From Pogona vitticeps (lineage: Eukaryota > Chordata > Lepidosauria > Squamata > Agamidae): a stretch of DNA of 64,000 nt. Location: NCBI RefSeq assembly GCF_051106095.1, contig NC_135787.1, forward strand, positions 177,317,501 through 177,381,500, in the 5' to 3' direction. How positions within the stretch are numbered: position 1 is the first letter of the stretch; every line of letters begins with the position of its first letter. The notes below the pieces were generated by a model, which saw nothing but the letters and a program-made list of their open reading frames with translations, did not search any database and was not told the origin of the DNA. The position numbers and the translations under genes were made by a program. This document shows, one piece after another, positions 10,501-23,190 of the stretch.

Positions 10501-13500
10501 CGGCATGGGCAGCAAAGAGGGTTGCCAAGAGCTGCAAGGCTGACCAAGGCCAGGTGCTAAGGATGCTGGCCTCCTAGTAGAAGCAGCGGGTGTGGTGAAG
10601 AACCAGGAGGCTGAGCATGACCGGGGGCTCCAGATGCTGGCCTCCCGGTGGCATCGGCACCAAAGGAGGTTGTCAAGAGCTCTTATGCTGACCATGGGCG
10701 GGTGCTGCAGATGCTGGCTTCCAGGCGGCATGGGCAGCAAAGAGGGTTGCCAAGAGCTGCAAGGCTGACCAAGGCCAGGTGCTAAGGATGCTGGCCTCCT
10801 AGTAGAGGCAGCGGGTGTGGTCAAGAACCAGGAGACTGAGCATGACCGGGGCCTCCAGATGCTGGCCTCCTGGTGGCATCGACACCAAAGATGGTTGTGA
10901 AGAGCTCTTATGCTGACCATGGGCGGGTGCTGCAGATGCTGGCTTCCAGGCGGCATGGGCAGCAAAGAGGGTTGCCAAGAGCTGCAAGGCTGACCATAAC
11001 CAAGTGTTAAGGATGCTCGCCTCCTAGTCGAGGCAGCGGGTGTGGCCAGGAACCAGGAGGATGAACCTGACCGGGCGCTCCAGATGCTGGCCTCCTGGTG
11101 GCATCAGCACCAAAGGAGGTTGCCCAGAGCTGCAATGCTAACAATAGCCAAGTGCTAAGGATGCTGGTTTCCCAGTAGAGGCAGTGGATGTGGTAAAGAA
11201 CCAGGAGGCTGAGTATGACCGAAGGCGTTGAGATGTTGGCCTCCTGGTGGCATCGGCACCAAAGGAGGTTGTCAAGAGCTCTTATGCTGACCATGGGCGG
11301 GTGCTGCAGATGCTGGCTTCCAGGCGGCATGGGCAGCAAAGAGGGTTGCCAAGAGCTGCAAGGCTGACCAAGGCCAGGTGCTAAGGATGCTGGCCTCCTA
11401 GTAGAGGCAGCGGGTGTGGTCAAGAACCAGGAGACTGAGCATGACCGGGGGCTCCAGATGCTGGCCTCCCAGTGGCATCGGCACCAAAGGAGGTTGTCAA
11501 GAGCTCTTATGCTGACCATGGGCGGGTGCTGCAGATGCTGGCTTCCAGGCGGCATGGTCAGCAAAGGAGGTTGCCAAGAGCTGCAAGTCTGACCATAGCC
11601 GAGTGCTAAGGATGCTGGCCTCCTAGTAGAGGTAGCGGGTGTGGTCAAGAACCAGGAGGCTGAGCTTCACCGGGGGCTCCAGATGCTGGCCTCCCGGTGG
11701 CATCGGCACCAAAGGAGGTTGTCAAGAGCTCTTATGCTGACCATGGGCGGGTGCTGCAGATGCTGGCTTCCAGGCGGCATGAGCAGCAAAGAGGGTTGCC
11801 AAGAGCTGCAAGGCTGACCAAGACCAGGTGCTAAGGATGCTGGCCTCCTAGTAGAGGCAGCGGTGTGGCCAAGAACCAGGAGGCTGAGCATGACCGGGGG
11901 CTCCAGATGCTGGCCTCCCGGTGGCATCGGCACCAAAGGAGGTTGTCAAGAGCTCTTATGCTGACCATGGGCGGGTGCTGCAGATGCTGGCTTCCAGGCG
12001 GCATGGGCAGCAAAGAGGGTTGCCAAGAGCTGCAAGGCTGACCAAGGCCAGGTGCTAAGGATGCTGGCCTCCTAGTAGAGGCAGCGGGTGTGGTCAAGAA
12101 CCAGGAGACTGAGCATGACCGGGGGCTCCAGATGCTGGCCTCCTGTTGGCATCGACACCAAAGATGGTTGTCAAGAGCTCTTATGCTGACCATGGGCGGG
12201 TGCTGCAGATGCTGGCTTCCAGGCGGCATGGGCAGCAAAGAGGGTTGCCAAGAGCTGCAAGGCTGACCATAGCCAAGTGTTAAGGATGCTCGCCTCCTAG
12301 TCGAGGCAGCGGGTGTGGCCAGGAACCAGGAGGATGAACCTGACCGGGCGCTCCAGATGCTGGCCTCCTGGTGGCATCAGCACCAAAGGAGGTTGCCCAG
12401 AGCTGCAATGCTAACAATAGCCAAGTGCTAAGGATGCTGGTTTCCCAGTAGAGGCAGTGGATGTGGTAAAGAACCAGGAGGCTGAGTATGACCGAAGGCG
12501 TTGAGATGTTGGCCTCCTGGTGGCATCGGCACCAAAGGAGGTTGTCAAGAGCTCTTATGCTGACCATGGGCGGGTGCTGCAGATGCTGGCTTCCAGGCGG
12601 CATGGGCAGCAAAGAGGGTTGCCAAGAGCTGCAAGGCTGACCAAGGCCAGGTGCTAAGGATGCTGGCCTCCTAGTAGAGGCAGCGGGTGTGGTCAAGAAC
12701 CAGGAGGCTGAGCATGACCGGGGGCTCCAGATGCTGGCCTCCCAGTGGCATCGGCACCAAAGGAGGTTGTCAAGAGCTCTTATGCTGACCATGGGCGGGT
12801 GCTGCAGATGCTGGCTTCCAGGCGGCATGGGCAGCAAAGGAGGTTGCCAAGAGCTGCAAGGCTGACCAAGGCCAGGTGCTAAGGATGCTGGCCTCCTAGT
12901 AGAGGCAGCGGGTGTGGTCAAGAACCAGGAGGCTGAGCATGACCGGGGGCTCCAGATGCTGGCCTCCCGGTGGCATCGACACCAAAGGAGGTTGTCAAGA
13001 GCTCTTATGCTGACCATGGGCGGGTGCTGCAGATGCTGGCTTCCAGGCGGCATGGGCAGCAAAGAGGGTTGCCAAGAGCTGCAAGGCTGACCAAGGCCAG
13101 GTGCTAAGGATGCTGGCCTCCTAGTAGAGGCAGCGGGTGTGGTCAAGAACCAGGAGGCTGAGCATGACCGGGGGCTCCAGATGCTGGCCTCCTGGTGGCA
13201 TCGACACCAAAGAGGGTTGTCAAGAGCTCTCATGCTGACCATGGGCAGGTGCTGCAGATGCTGGCTTTCCGGCGGCATGGGCAGCAAAGGGGGTTCTGAA
13301 GAGCTGGGAGGCTTACCATGGCTGGGTGCTCCTGATGCTAGCTTCCCGGCATCGCTGGCGGCGGCTTTGGCTAATGGATGGAAGGCTGAACACGGACGGG
13401 TGCTCCGGGTGCTCGTCTCCTCGCGGCGCTGGCGGCGGAAGTGCTTACGATATGTTAGGCTGAGCATGGCCGGGTGCTCCAGATGCTGGCCTCCGGGCGG

Positions 13501-16500
13501 CACTGCCGGTGGAAGTGACTAAGAGCTGGAAGGCTGAGCATGGCCGGGTGCTCATCTCCCAGCAGCGCTGTCGGTGGAACTGGTTAAGATATGTCAGGCT
13601 GAGCATGGCCGGGTGCTCCAGATGCTGGCCTCCCGGCGGCAAGGGCAGCAAAGGGGGTTGTCAAGAGCTCTCATGTTGACCATGGGCGGGTGCTGCAGAT
13701 GCTGGCTTCCAGGCGGCATGGTCAGCAAAGGAGGTTGCCAAGAGCTGCAAGGCTGACCATAGCCGAGTGCTAAGGATGCTGGCCTCCTAGTAGAGGCAGT
13801 GGGTGTGGCCAAGAACCAGGAGGCTGAGCATGACCGGGGGCTCCAGATGCTGGCCTCCCGGTGGCATCGGCACCAAAGGAGGTTGTCAAGAGCTCTTATG
13901 CTGACCATGGGCGGGTGCTGCAGATGCTGGCTTCCAGGCGGCATGGGCAGCAAAGAGGGTTGCCAAGAGCTGCAAGGCTGACCAAGGCCAGGTGCTAAGG
14001 ATGCTGGACTCCTAGTAGAGGCAGCGGTGTGGCCAAGAACCAGGAGGCTGAGCATGACCGGGGGCTCCAGATGCTGGCCTCCCGGTGGCATCGGCACCAA
14101 AGGAGGTTGTCAAGAGCTCTTATGCTGACCATGGGCGGGTGCTGCAGATGCTGGCTTCCAGGCGGCATGGGCAGCAAAGAGGGTTGCCAAGAGCTGCAAG
14201 GCTGACCAAGGCCAGGTGCTAAGGATGCTGGCCTCCTAGTAGAGGCAGCGGTGTGGCCAAGAACCAGGAGGCTGAGCATGACCGGGGGCTCCAGATGCTG
14301 GCCTCCAGGTGGCATCGACACCAAAGGAGGTTGTGAAGAGCTCTTATGCTGACCATGGGCGGGTGCTGCAGATGCTGGCTTCCAGGCGGCATGGGCAGCA
14401 AAGAGGGTTGCCAAGAGCTGCAAGGCTGACCAAGGCCAGGTGCTAAGGATGCTGGCCTCCTAGTAGAGGCAGCGGGTGTGGTCAAGAACCAGGAGGCTGA
14501 GCATGACCGGGGGCTCCAGATGCTGGCCTCCTGGTGGCATCGACACCAAAGATGGTTGTCAAGAGCTCTTATGCTGACCATGGGCGGGTGCTGCAGATGC
14601 TGGCTTCCAGGCGGCATGGGCAGCAAAGAGGGTTGCCAAGAGCTGCAAGGCTGACCATAGCCAAGTGTTAAGGATGCTCGCCTCCTAGTCGAGGCAGTGG
14701 GTGTGGCCAGGAACCAGGAGGATGAACCTGACCGGGCGCTCCAGATGCTGGCCTCCTGGTGGCATCAGCACCAAAGGAGGTTGTCAAGAGCTCTTATGCT
14801 GACCATGGGCGGGTGCTGCAGATGCTGGCTTCCAGGCGGCATGGGCAGCAAAGAGGGTTGCCAAGAGCTGCAAGGCTGACCAAGGCCAGGTGCTAAGGAT
14901 GCTGGCCTCCTAGTAGAGGCAGCGGTGTGGCCAAGAACGAGGAGACTGAGCATGACCGGGGGCTCCAGATGCTGGCCTCCCGGTGGCATCGGCACCAAAG
15001 GAGGTTGTCAAGAGCTCTTATGCTGACCATGGGCGGGTGCTGCAGATGCTGGCTTCCAGGCGGCATGGGCAGCAAAGAGGGTTGCCAAGAGCTGCAAGGC
15101 TGACCAAGGCCAGGTGCTAAGGATGCTGGCCTCCTAGTAGAGGCAGCGGTGTGGCCAAGAACGAGGAGGCTGAGCATGACCGGGGGCTCCAGATGCTGGC
15201 CTCCCAGTGGCATCGGCACCAAAGGAGGTTGTCAAGAGCTCTTATGCTGACCATGGGCGGGTGCTGCAGATGCTGGCTTCCAGGCGGCATGGGCAGCAAG
15301 GAGGGTTGCCAAGAGCTGCAAGGCTGACCAAGGCCAGGTGCTAAGGATGCTGGACTCCTAGTAGAGGCAGTGGGTGTGGCCAAGAACCAGGAGGCTGAGC
15401 TTCACCGGGGGCTCCAGATGCTGGCCTCCCGGTGGCATCGGCACCAAAGGAGGTTGTCAAGAGCTCTTATGCTGACCATGGGCGGGTGCTGCAGATGCTG
15501 GCTTCCAGGCGGCATGGGCAGCAAAGAGGGTTGCCAAGAGCTGCAAGGCTGACCAAGGCCAGGTGCTAAGGATGCTGGCCTCCTAGTAGAGGCAGCGGTG
15601 TGGCCAAGAACCAGGAGGCTGAGCATGACCGGGGGCTCCAGATGCTGGCCTCCCAGTGGCATCGGCACCAAAGGAGGTTGTCAAGAGCTCTTATGCTGAC
15701 CATGGGCGGGTGCTGCAGATGCTGGCTTCCAGGCGGCATGGGCAGCAAAGAGGGTTGCCAAGAGCTGCAAGGCTGACCAAGGCCAGGTGCTAAGGATGCT
15801 GGCCTCCTAGTAGAGGCAGCGGGTGTGGTCAAGAACCAGGAGGCTGAGCATGACCGGGGGCTCCAGATGCTGGCCTCCTGGTGGCATCGACACCAAAGAT
15901 GGTTGTCAAGAGCTCTTATGCTGACCATGGGCGGGTGCTGCAGATGCTGGCTTCCAGGCGGCATGGGCAGCAAAGAGGGTTGCCAAGAGCTGCAAGGCTG
16001 ACCATAGCCAAGTGTTAAGGATGCTCGCCTCCTAGTCGAGGCAGCGGGTGTGGCCAGGAACCAGGAGGATGAACCTGACCGGGCGCTCCAGATGCTGGCC
16101 TCCTGGTGGCATCAGCACCAAAGGAGGTTGCCCAGAGCTGCAATGCTAACAATAGCCAAGTGCTAAGGATGCTGGTTTCCCAGTAGAGGCAGTGGATGTG
16201 GTAAAGAACCAGGAGGCTGAGTATGACCGAAGGCGTTGAGATGTTGGCCTCCTGGTGGCATCGGCACCAAAGGAGGTTGTCAAGAGCTCTTATGCTGACC
16301 ATGGGCGGGTGCTGCAGATGCTGGCTTGCAGGCGGCATGGGCAGCAAAGAGGGTTGCCAAGAGCTGCAAGGCTGACCAAGGCCAGGTGCTAAGGATGCTG
16401 GCCTCCTAGTAGAGGCAGCGGGTGTGGTCAAGAACCAGGAGACTGAGCATGACCGGGGGCTCCAGATGCTGGCCTCCCAGTGGCATCGGCACCAAAGGAG

Positions 16501-17460
16501 GTTGTCAAGAGCTCTTATGCTGACCATGGGCGGGTGCTGCAGATGCTGGCTTCCAGGCGGCATGGGCAGCAAAGAGGGTTGCCAAGAGCTGCAAGGCTGA
16601 CCATAGCCAAGTGTTAAGGATGCTCGCCTCCTAGTCGAGGCAGCGGGTGTGGCCAGGAACCAGGAGGATGAACCTGACCGGGCGCTCCAGATGCTGGCCT
16701 CCTGGTGGCATCAGCACCAAAGGAGGTTGCCCAGAGCTGCAATGCTAACAATAGCCAAGTGCTAAGGATGCTGGTTTCCCTGTAGAGGCAGTGGATGTGG
16801 TAAAGAACCAGGAGGCTGAGTATGACCGAAGGCGTTGAGATGTTGGCCTCCTGGTGGCATCGGCACCAAAGGAGGTTGTCAAGAGCTCTTATGCTGACCA
16901 TGGGCGGGTGCTGCAGATGCTGGCTTCCAGGCGGCATGGGCAGCAAAGAGGGTTGCCAAGAGCTGCAAGGCTGACCAAGGCCAGGTGCTAAGGATGCTGG
17001 CCTCCTAGTAGAGGCAGCGGGTGTGGTCAAGAACCAGGAGGCTGAGCATGACCGGGGGCTCCAGATGCTGGCCTCCCAGTGGCATCGGCACCAAAGGAGG
17101 TTGTCAAGAGCTCTTATGCTGACCATGGGCGGGTGCTGCAGATGCTGGCTTCCAGGCGGCATGGTCAGCAAAGGAGGTTGCCAAGAGCTGCAAGTCTGAC
17201 CATAGCCGAGTGCTAAGGATGCTGGCCTCCTAGTAGAGGCAGCGGGTGTGGTCAAGAACCAGGAGACTGAGCATGACCGGGGGCTCCAGATGCTGGCCTC
17301 CCAGTGGCATCGGCACCAAAGGAGGTTGTCAAGAGCTCTTATGCTGACCATGGGCGGGTGCTGCAGATGCTGGCTTCCAGGCGGCATGGGCAGCAAAGAG
17401 GGTTGCCAAGAGCTGCAAGGCTGACCAAGGCCAGGTGCTAAGGATGCTGGCCTCCTAGTA

Positions 17461-20400
17461 GAAGCAGCGGGTGTGGTCAAGAACCAGGAGGCTGAGCATG
17501 ACCGGGGGCTCCAGATGCTGGCCTCCCGGCGGCATTGACAGCAAAGGGGGTTGTCAAGAGCTCTTATGTTGACCATGGACGTGTGCCCGGCATGGGCAGC
17601 AAAGGGGGTTCTGAAGAGCTGGGAGGCTTACCATGGCTGGGTGCTCCTGATGCTAGCTTCCCGGCATCGCTGGCGGCGGCTTTGGCTAATGGATGGAAGG
17701 CTGAACACGGACGGGTGCTCCGGGTGCTCGTCTCCTCGCGGCGCTGGCGGCGGAAGTGCTTACGATATGTTAGGCTGAGCATGGCCGGGTGCTCCAGATG
17801 CTGGCCTCCGGGCGGCACTGCCGGTGGAAGTGACTAAGAGCTGGAAGGCTGAGCATGGCCGGGTGCTCATCTCCCAGCAGCACTGTCGGTGGAACTGGTT
17901 AAGATATGTCAGGCTGAGCATGGCCGGGTGCTCCAGATGCTGGCCTCCCGGCGGCAAGGGCAGCAAAGGGCTCTCATGTTGACCATGGGCGGGTGCTGCA
18001 GATGCTGGCTTCGAGGCGGCATGGTCAGCAAAGGAGGTTGCCAAGAGCTGCAAGTCTGACCATAGCCGAGTGCTAAGGATGCTGGCCTCCTAGTAGAGGC
18101 AGTGGGTGTGGCCAAGAACCAGGAGGCTGAGCTTCACCGGGGGCTCCAGATGCTGGCCTCCCGGTGGCATCGGCACCAAAGGAGGTTGTCAAGAGCTCTT
18201 ATGCTGACCATGGGCGGGTGCTGCAGATGCTGGCTTCCAGGCGGCATGGGCAGCAAAGAGGGTTGCCAAGAGCTGCAAGGCTGACCAAGGCCAGGTGCTA
18301 AGGATGCTGGACTCCTAGTAGAGGCAGCGGTGTGGCCAAGAACCAGGAGGCTGAGCATGACCGGGGGCTCCAGATGCTGGCCTCCAGGTGGCATCGACAC
18401 CAAAGGAGGTTGTCAAGAGCTCTTATGCTGACCATGGGCGGGTGCTGCAGATGCTGGCTTCCAGGCGGCATGGGCAGCAAAGAGGGTTGCCAAGAGCTGC
18501 AAGGCTGACCAAGGCCAGGTGCTAAGGATGCTGGCCTCCTAGTAGAGGCAGCGGGTGTGGTCAAGAACCAGGAGGCTGAGCATGACCGGGGGCTCCAGAT
18601 GCTGGCCTCCTGGTGGCATCGACACCAAAGATGGTTGTCAAGAGCTCTTATGCTGACCATGGGCGGGTGCTGCAGATGCTGGCTTCCAGGCGGCATGGGC
18701 AGCAAAGAGGGTTGCCAAGAGCTGCAAGGCTGACCATAGCCAAGTGTTAAGGATGCTCGCCTCCTAGTCGAGGCAGTGGGTGTGGCCAGGAACCAGGAGG
18801 ATGAACCTGACCGGGCGCTCCAGATGCTGGCCTCCTGGTGGCATCAGCACCAAAGGAGGTTGCCCAGAGCTGCAATGCTAACAATAGCCAAGTGCTAAGG
18901 ATGCTGGTTTCCCAGTAGAGGCAGTGGATGTGGTAAAGAACCAGGAGGCTGAGTATGACCGAAGGCGTTGAGATGTTGGCCTCCTGGTGGCATCGGCACC
19001 AAAGAGGATTGTCTAGAGCTCTTATGCTGACTATGGGCGGGTGCTGCAGATGCTGGCTTCCAGGCAGCATGGGCAGCAAAGAGGGTTGCCAAGAGCTGCA
19101 AGGCTGACCAAGGCCAGGTGCTAAGGATGCTGGCCTCCTAGTAGAGGCAGCGGTGTGGCCAAGAACGAGGAGGCTGAGCATGACCGGGGGCTCCAGATGC
19201 TGGCCTCCCAGTGGCATCGGCACCAAAGGAGGTTGTCAAGAGCTCTTATGCTGACCATGGGCGGGTGCTGCAGATGCTGGCTTCCAGGCGGCATGGGCAG
19301 CAAAGAGGGTTGCCAAGAGCTGCAAGGCTGACCAAGGCCAGGTGCTAAGGATGCTGGCCTCCTAGTAGAGGCAGCGGTGTGGCCAAGAACCAGGAGGCTG
19401 AGCATGACCGGGGGCTCCAGATGCTGGCCTCCCGGTGGCATCGGCACCAAAGGAGGTTGTCAAGAGCTCTTATGCTGACCATGGGCGGGTGCTGCAGATG
19501 CTGGCTTCCAGGTGGCATGGTCAGCAAAGGAGGTTGCCAAGAGCTGCAAGTCTGACCATAGCCGAGTGCTAAGGATGCTGGCCTCCTAGTAGAGGCAGCG
19601 GGTGTGGTCAAGAACCAGGAGACTGAGCATGACCGGGGGCTCCAGATGCTGGCCTCCCAGTGGCATCGGCACCAAAGGAGGTTGTCAAGAGCTCTTATGC
19701 TGACCATGGGCGGGTGCTGCAGATGCTGGCTTCCAGGCGGCATGGGCAGCAAAGAGGGTTGCCAAGAGCTGCAAGGCTGACCAAGGCCAGGTGCTAAGGA
19801 TGCTGGCCTCCTAGTAGAAGCAGCGGGTGTGGTCAAGAACCAGGAGGCTGAGCATGACCGGGGGCTCCAGATGCTGGCCTCCCGGCGGCATTGACAGCAA
19901 AGGGGGTTGTCAAGAGCTCTTATGTTGACCATGGACGTGTGCCCGGCATGGGCAGCAAAGGGGGTTCTGAAGAGCTGGGAGGCTTACCATGGCTGGGTGC
20001 TCCTGACGCTAGCTTCCCGGCATCGCTGGCGGCGGCGTTGGCTAATGGATGGAAGGCTGAACACGATCGGGTGCTCCGGGTGCTCTTCTCCTCGCGGCGC
20101 TGGCGGCGGAAGTGCTTACGATATGTTAGGCTGAGCATGGCCGTGTGCTCCAGATGCTGGCCTCCGGGCGGCACTGCCGGTGGAAGTGACTAAGAGCTGG
20201 AAGGCTGAGCATGGCCGGGTGCTCATCTCCCAGCAGCGCTGTCGGCGGAACTGGTTAAGATATGTCAGGCTGAGCATGGCCGGGTGCTCCAGATGCTGGC
20301 CTCCCGGCGGCAAGGGCAGCAAAGGGGGTTGTCAAGAGCTCTCATGTTGACCATGGGCGGGTGCTGCAGATGCTGGCTTCCAGGCGGCATGGTCAGCAAA

Positions 20401-22143
20401 GGAGGTTGCCAAGAGCTGCAAGGCTGACCATAGCCAAGTGCTAAGGATGCTGGCCTCCTAGTAGAGGCAGTGGGTGTGGCCAAGAACCAGGAGGCTGAGC
20501 TTCACCGGGGGCTCCAGATGCTGGCCTCCCGGTGGCATCGGCACCAAAGGAGGTTGTCAAGAGCTCTTATGCTGACCATGGGCGGGTCCTGCAGATGCTG
20601 GCTTCCAGGCGGCATGGGCAGCAAAGAGGGTTGCCAAGAGCTGCAAGGCTGACCAAGGCCAGGTGCTAAGGATGCTGGACTCCTAGTAGAGGCAGCGGTG
20701 TGGCCAAGAACCAGGAGGCTGAGCATGACTGGGGGCTCCAGATGCTGGCCTCCAGGTGGCATCGGCACCAAAGGAGGTTGTCAAGAGCTCTTATGCTGAC
20801 CATGGGCGGGTGCTGCAGATGCTGGCTTCCAGGCGGCATGGGCAGCAAAGAGGGTTGCCAAGAGCTGCAAGGCTGACCAAGGCCAGGTGCTAAGGATGCT
20901 GGCCTCCTAGTAGAGGCAGCGGGTGTGGTCAAGAACCAGGAGGCTGAGCATGACCGGGGGCTCCAGATGCTGGCCTCCTGGTGGCATCGACACCAAAGAT
21001 GGTTGTCAAGAGCTCTTATGCTGACCATGGGCGGGTGCTGCAGATGCTGGCTTCCAGGCGGCATGGGCAGCAAAGAGGGTTGCCAAGAGCTGCAAGGCTG
21101 ACCATAGCCAAGTGTTAAGGATGCTCGCCTCCTAGTCGAGGCAGTGGGTGTGGCCAGGAACCAGGAGGATGAACCTGACCGGGCGCTCCAGATGCTGGCC
21201 TCCTGGTGGCATCAGCACCAAAGGAGGTTGCCCAGAGCTGCAATGCTAACAATAGCCAAGTGCTAAGGATGCTGGTTTCCCAGTAGAGGCAGTGGATGTG
21301 GTAAAGAACCAGGAGGCTGAGTATGACCGAAGGCGTTGAGATGTTGGCCTCCTGGTGGCATCGGCACCAAAGAGGATTGTCTAGAGCTCTTATGCTGACC
21401 ATGGGCGGGTGCTGCAGATGCTGGCTTCCAGGCAGCATGGGCAGCAAAGAGGGTTGCCAAGAGCTGCAAGGCTGACCAAGGCCAGGTGCTAAGGATGCTG
21501 GCCTCCTAGTAGAGGCAGCGGTGTGGCCAAGAACGAGGAGGCTGAGCATGACCGGGGGCTCCAGATGCTGGCCTCCCAGTGGCATCGGCACCAAAGGAGG
21601 TTGTCAAGAGCTCTTATGCTGACCATGGGCGGGTGCTGCAGATGCTGGCTTCCAGGCGGCATGGGCAGCAAAGAGGGTTGCCAAGAGCTGCAAGGCTGAC
21701 CAAGGCCAGGTGCTAAGGATGCTGGCCTCCTAGTAGAGGCAGCGGTGTGGCCAAGAACCAGGAGGCTGAGCATGACCGGGGGCTCCAGATGCTGGCCTCC
21801 CGGTGGCATCGGCACCAAAGGAGGTTGTCAAGAGCTCTTATGCTGACCATGGGCGGGTGCTGCAGATGCTGGCTTCCAGGCGGCATGGGCAGCAAAGAGG
21901 GTTGCCAAGAGCTGCAAGGCTGACCAAGGCCAGGTGCTAAGGATGCTGGCCTCCTAGTAGAGGCAGCGGGTGTGGTCAAGAACCAGGAGACTGAGCATGA
22001 CCGGGGGCTCTAGATGCTGGCCTCCTGGTGGCATCGACACCAAAGATGGTTGTCAAGAGCTCTTATGCTGACCATGGGCGGGTGCTGCAGATGCTGGCTT
22101 CCAGGCGGCATGGGCAGCAAAGAGGGTTGCCAAGAGCTGCAAG
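17461..22143 (+). repeat. Duplicated block, 2,356/2,368-bp offset
   Basis: Two copies lie in tandem, about 17461-19816 and 19817-22143. Points at 17560 and 17909 correspond to 19916 and 20265 (offset 2,356). From 18102 the offset is 2,368, because the left copy lacks 12 bp near 17968 that the right copy keeps. Both carry a shortened marker block that begins GTGTGCCCGGCATGGGCAGC, which the other marker copies do not have. That shared deletion shows the two come from one recent ancestor. Confidence 0.8.
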
Positions 22144-23190
22144 GCTGACCATAGCCAAGTGTTAAGGATGCTCGCCTCCTAGTCGAGGCAGTGGGTGTGG
22201 CCAGGAACCAGGAGGATGAACCTGACCGGGCGCTCCAGATGCTGGCCTCCTGGTGGCATCAGCACCAAAGGAGGTTGCCCAGAGCTGCAATGCTAACAAT
22301 AGCCAAGTGCTAAGGATGCTGGTTTCCCAGTAGAGGCAGTGGATGTGGTAAAGAACCAGGAGGCTGAGTATGACCGAAGGCGTTGAGATGTTGGCCTCCT
22401 GGTGGCATCGGCACCAAAGAGGATTGTCTAGAGCTCTTATGCTGACCATGGGCGGGTGCTGCAGATGCTGGCTTCCAGGCAGCATGGGCAGCAAAGAGGG
22501 TTGCCAAGAGCTGCAAGGCTGACCAAGGCCAGGTGCTAAGGATGCTGGCCTCCTAGTAGAGGCAGCGGTGTGGCCAAGAACGAGGAGGCTGAGCATGACC
22601 GGGGGCTCCAGATGCTGGCCTCCCAGTGGCATCGGCACCAAAGGAGGTTGTCAAGAGCTCTTATGCTGACCATGGGCGGGTGCTGCAGATGCTGGCTTCC
22701 AGGCGGCATGGGCAGCAAAGAGGGTTGCCAAGAGCTGCAAGGCTGACCAAGGCCAGGTGCTAAGGATGCTGGCCTCCTAGTAGAGGCAGCGGTGTGGCCA
22801 AGAACCAGGAGGCTGAGCATGACCGGGGGCTCCAGATGCTGGCCTCCCGGGGGCATCGGCACCAAAGGAGGTTGTCAAGAGCTCTTATGCTGACCATGGG
22901 CGGGTGCTGCAGATGCTGGCTTCCAGGCGGCATGGGCAGCAAAGAGGGTTGCCAAGAGCTGCAAGGCTGACCAAGGCCAGGTGCTAAGGATGCTGGCCTC
23001 CTAGTAGAGGCAGCGGTGTGTCCAAGAACCATGAGGCTGAGCATGACCGGGGGCTCCAGATGCTGGCCTCCCGGTGGCATCGGCACCAAAGGAGGTTGTC
23101 AAGAGCTCTTATGCTGACCATGGGCGGGTGCTGCAGATGCTGGCTTCCAGGCGGCATGGGCAGCAAAGAGGGTTGCCAAGAGCTGCAAGG
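21097..23190 (+). repeat. Duplicated block, 1,047-bp offset
   Basis: Points at 21115, 21263 and 21489 recur at 22162, 22310 and 22536, giving an exact 1,047-bp offset. The copies share rare variants such as the AGAGGATTGTCTAGAGCTC change (near 21371 and 22418), so this is among the youngest duplications in the array. The same rare variant occurs near 19010, tying this block to the 2.37-kb duplication. Confidence 0.75.

Larger units (their letters stand above)
6263..10540 (+). repeat. Duplicated block, 2,165-bp offset
   Basis: The marker block and the A-B-C units after it recur with a constant 2,165-bp offset: points at 6569, 6718 and 6923 correspond to 8734, 8883 and 9088. The copies differ by few substitutions, such as CATCGGCAGC versus CAAGGGCAGC near 6770/8930. 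The same marker arrangement returns at 13445, which points to a further, older copy. Confidence 0.7.

Noticed and set aside
9733-10965. 410-codon minus-strand open frame, with many related frames across the array
   Set aside because: It consists of 75-residue repeats produced by the 225-bp unit, is broken wherever a 224-bp unit occurs, has no known domain, and similar open frames exist on the other strand.
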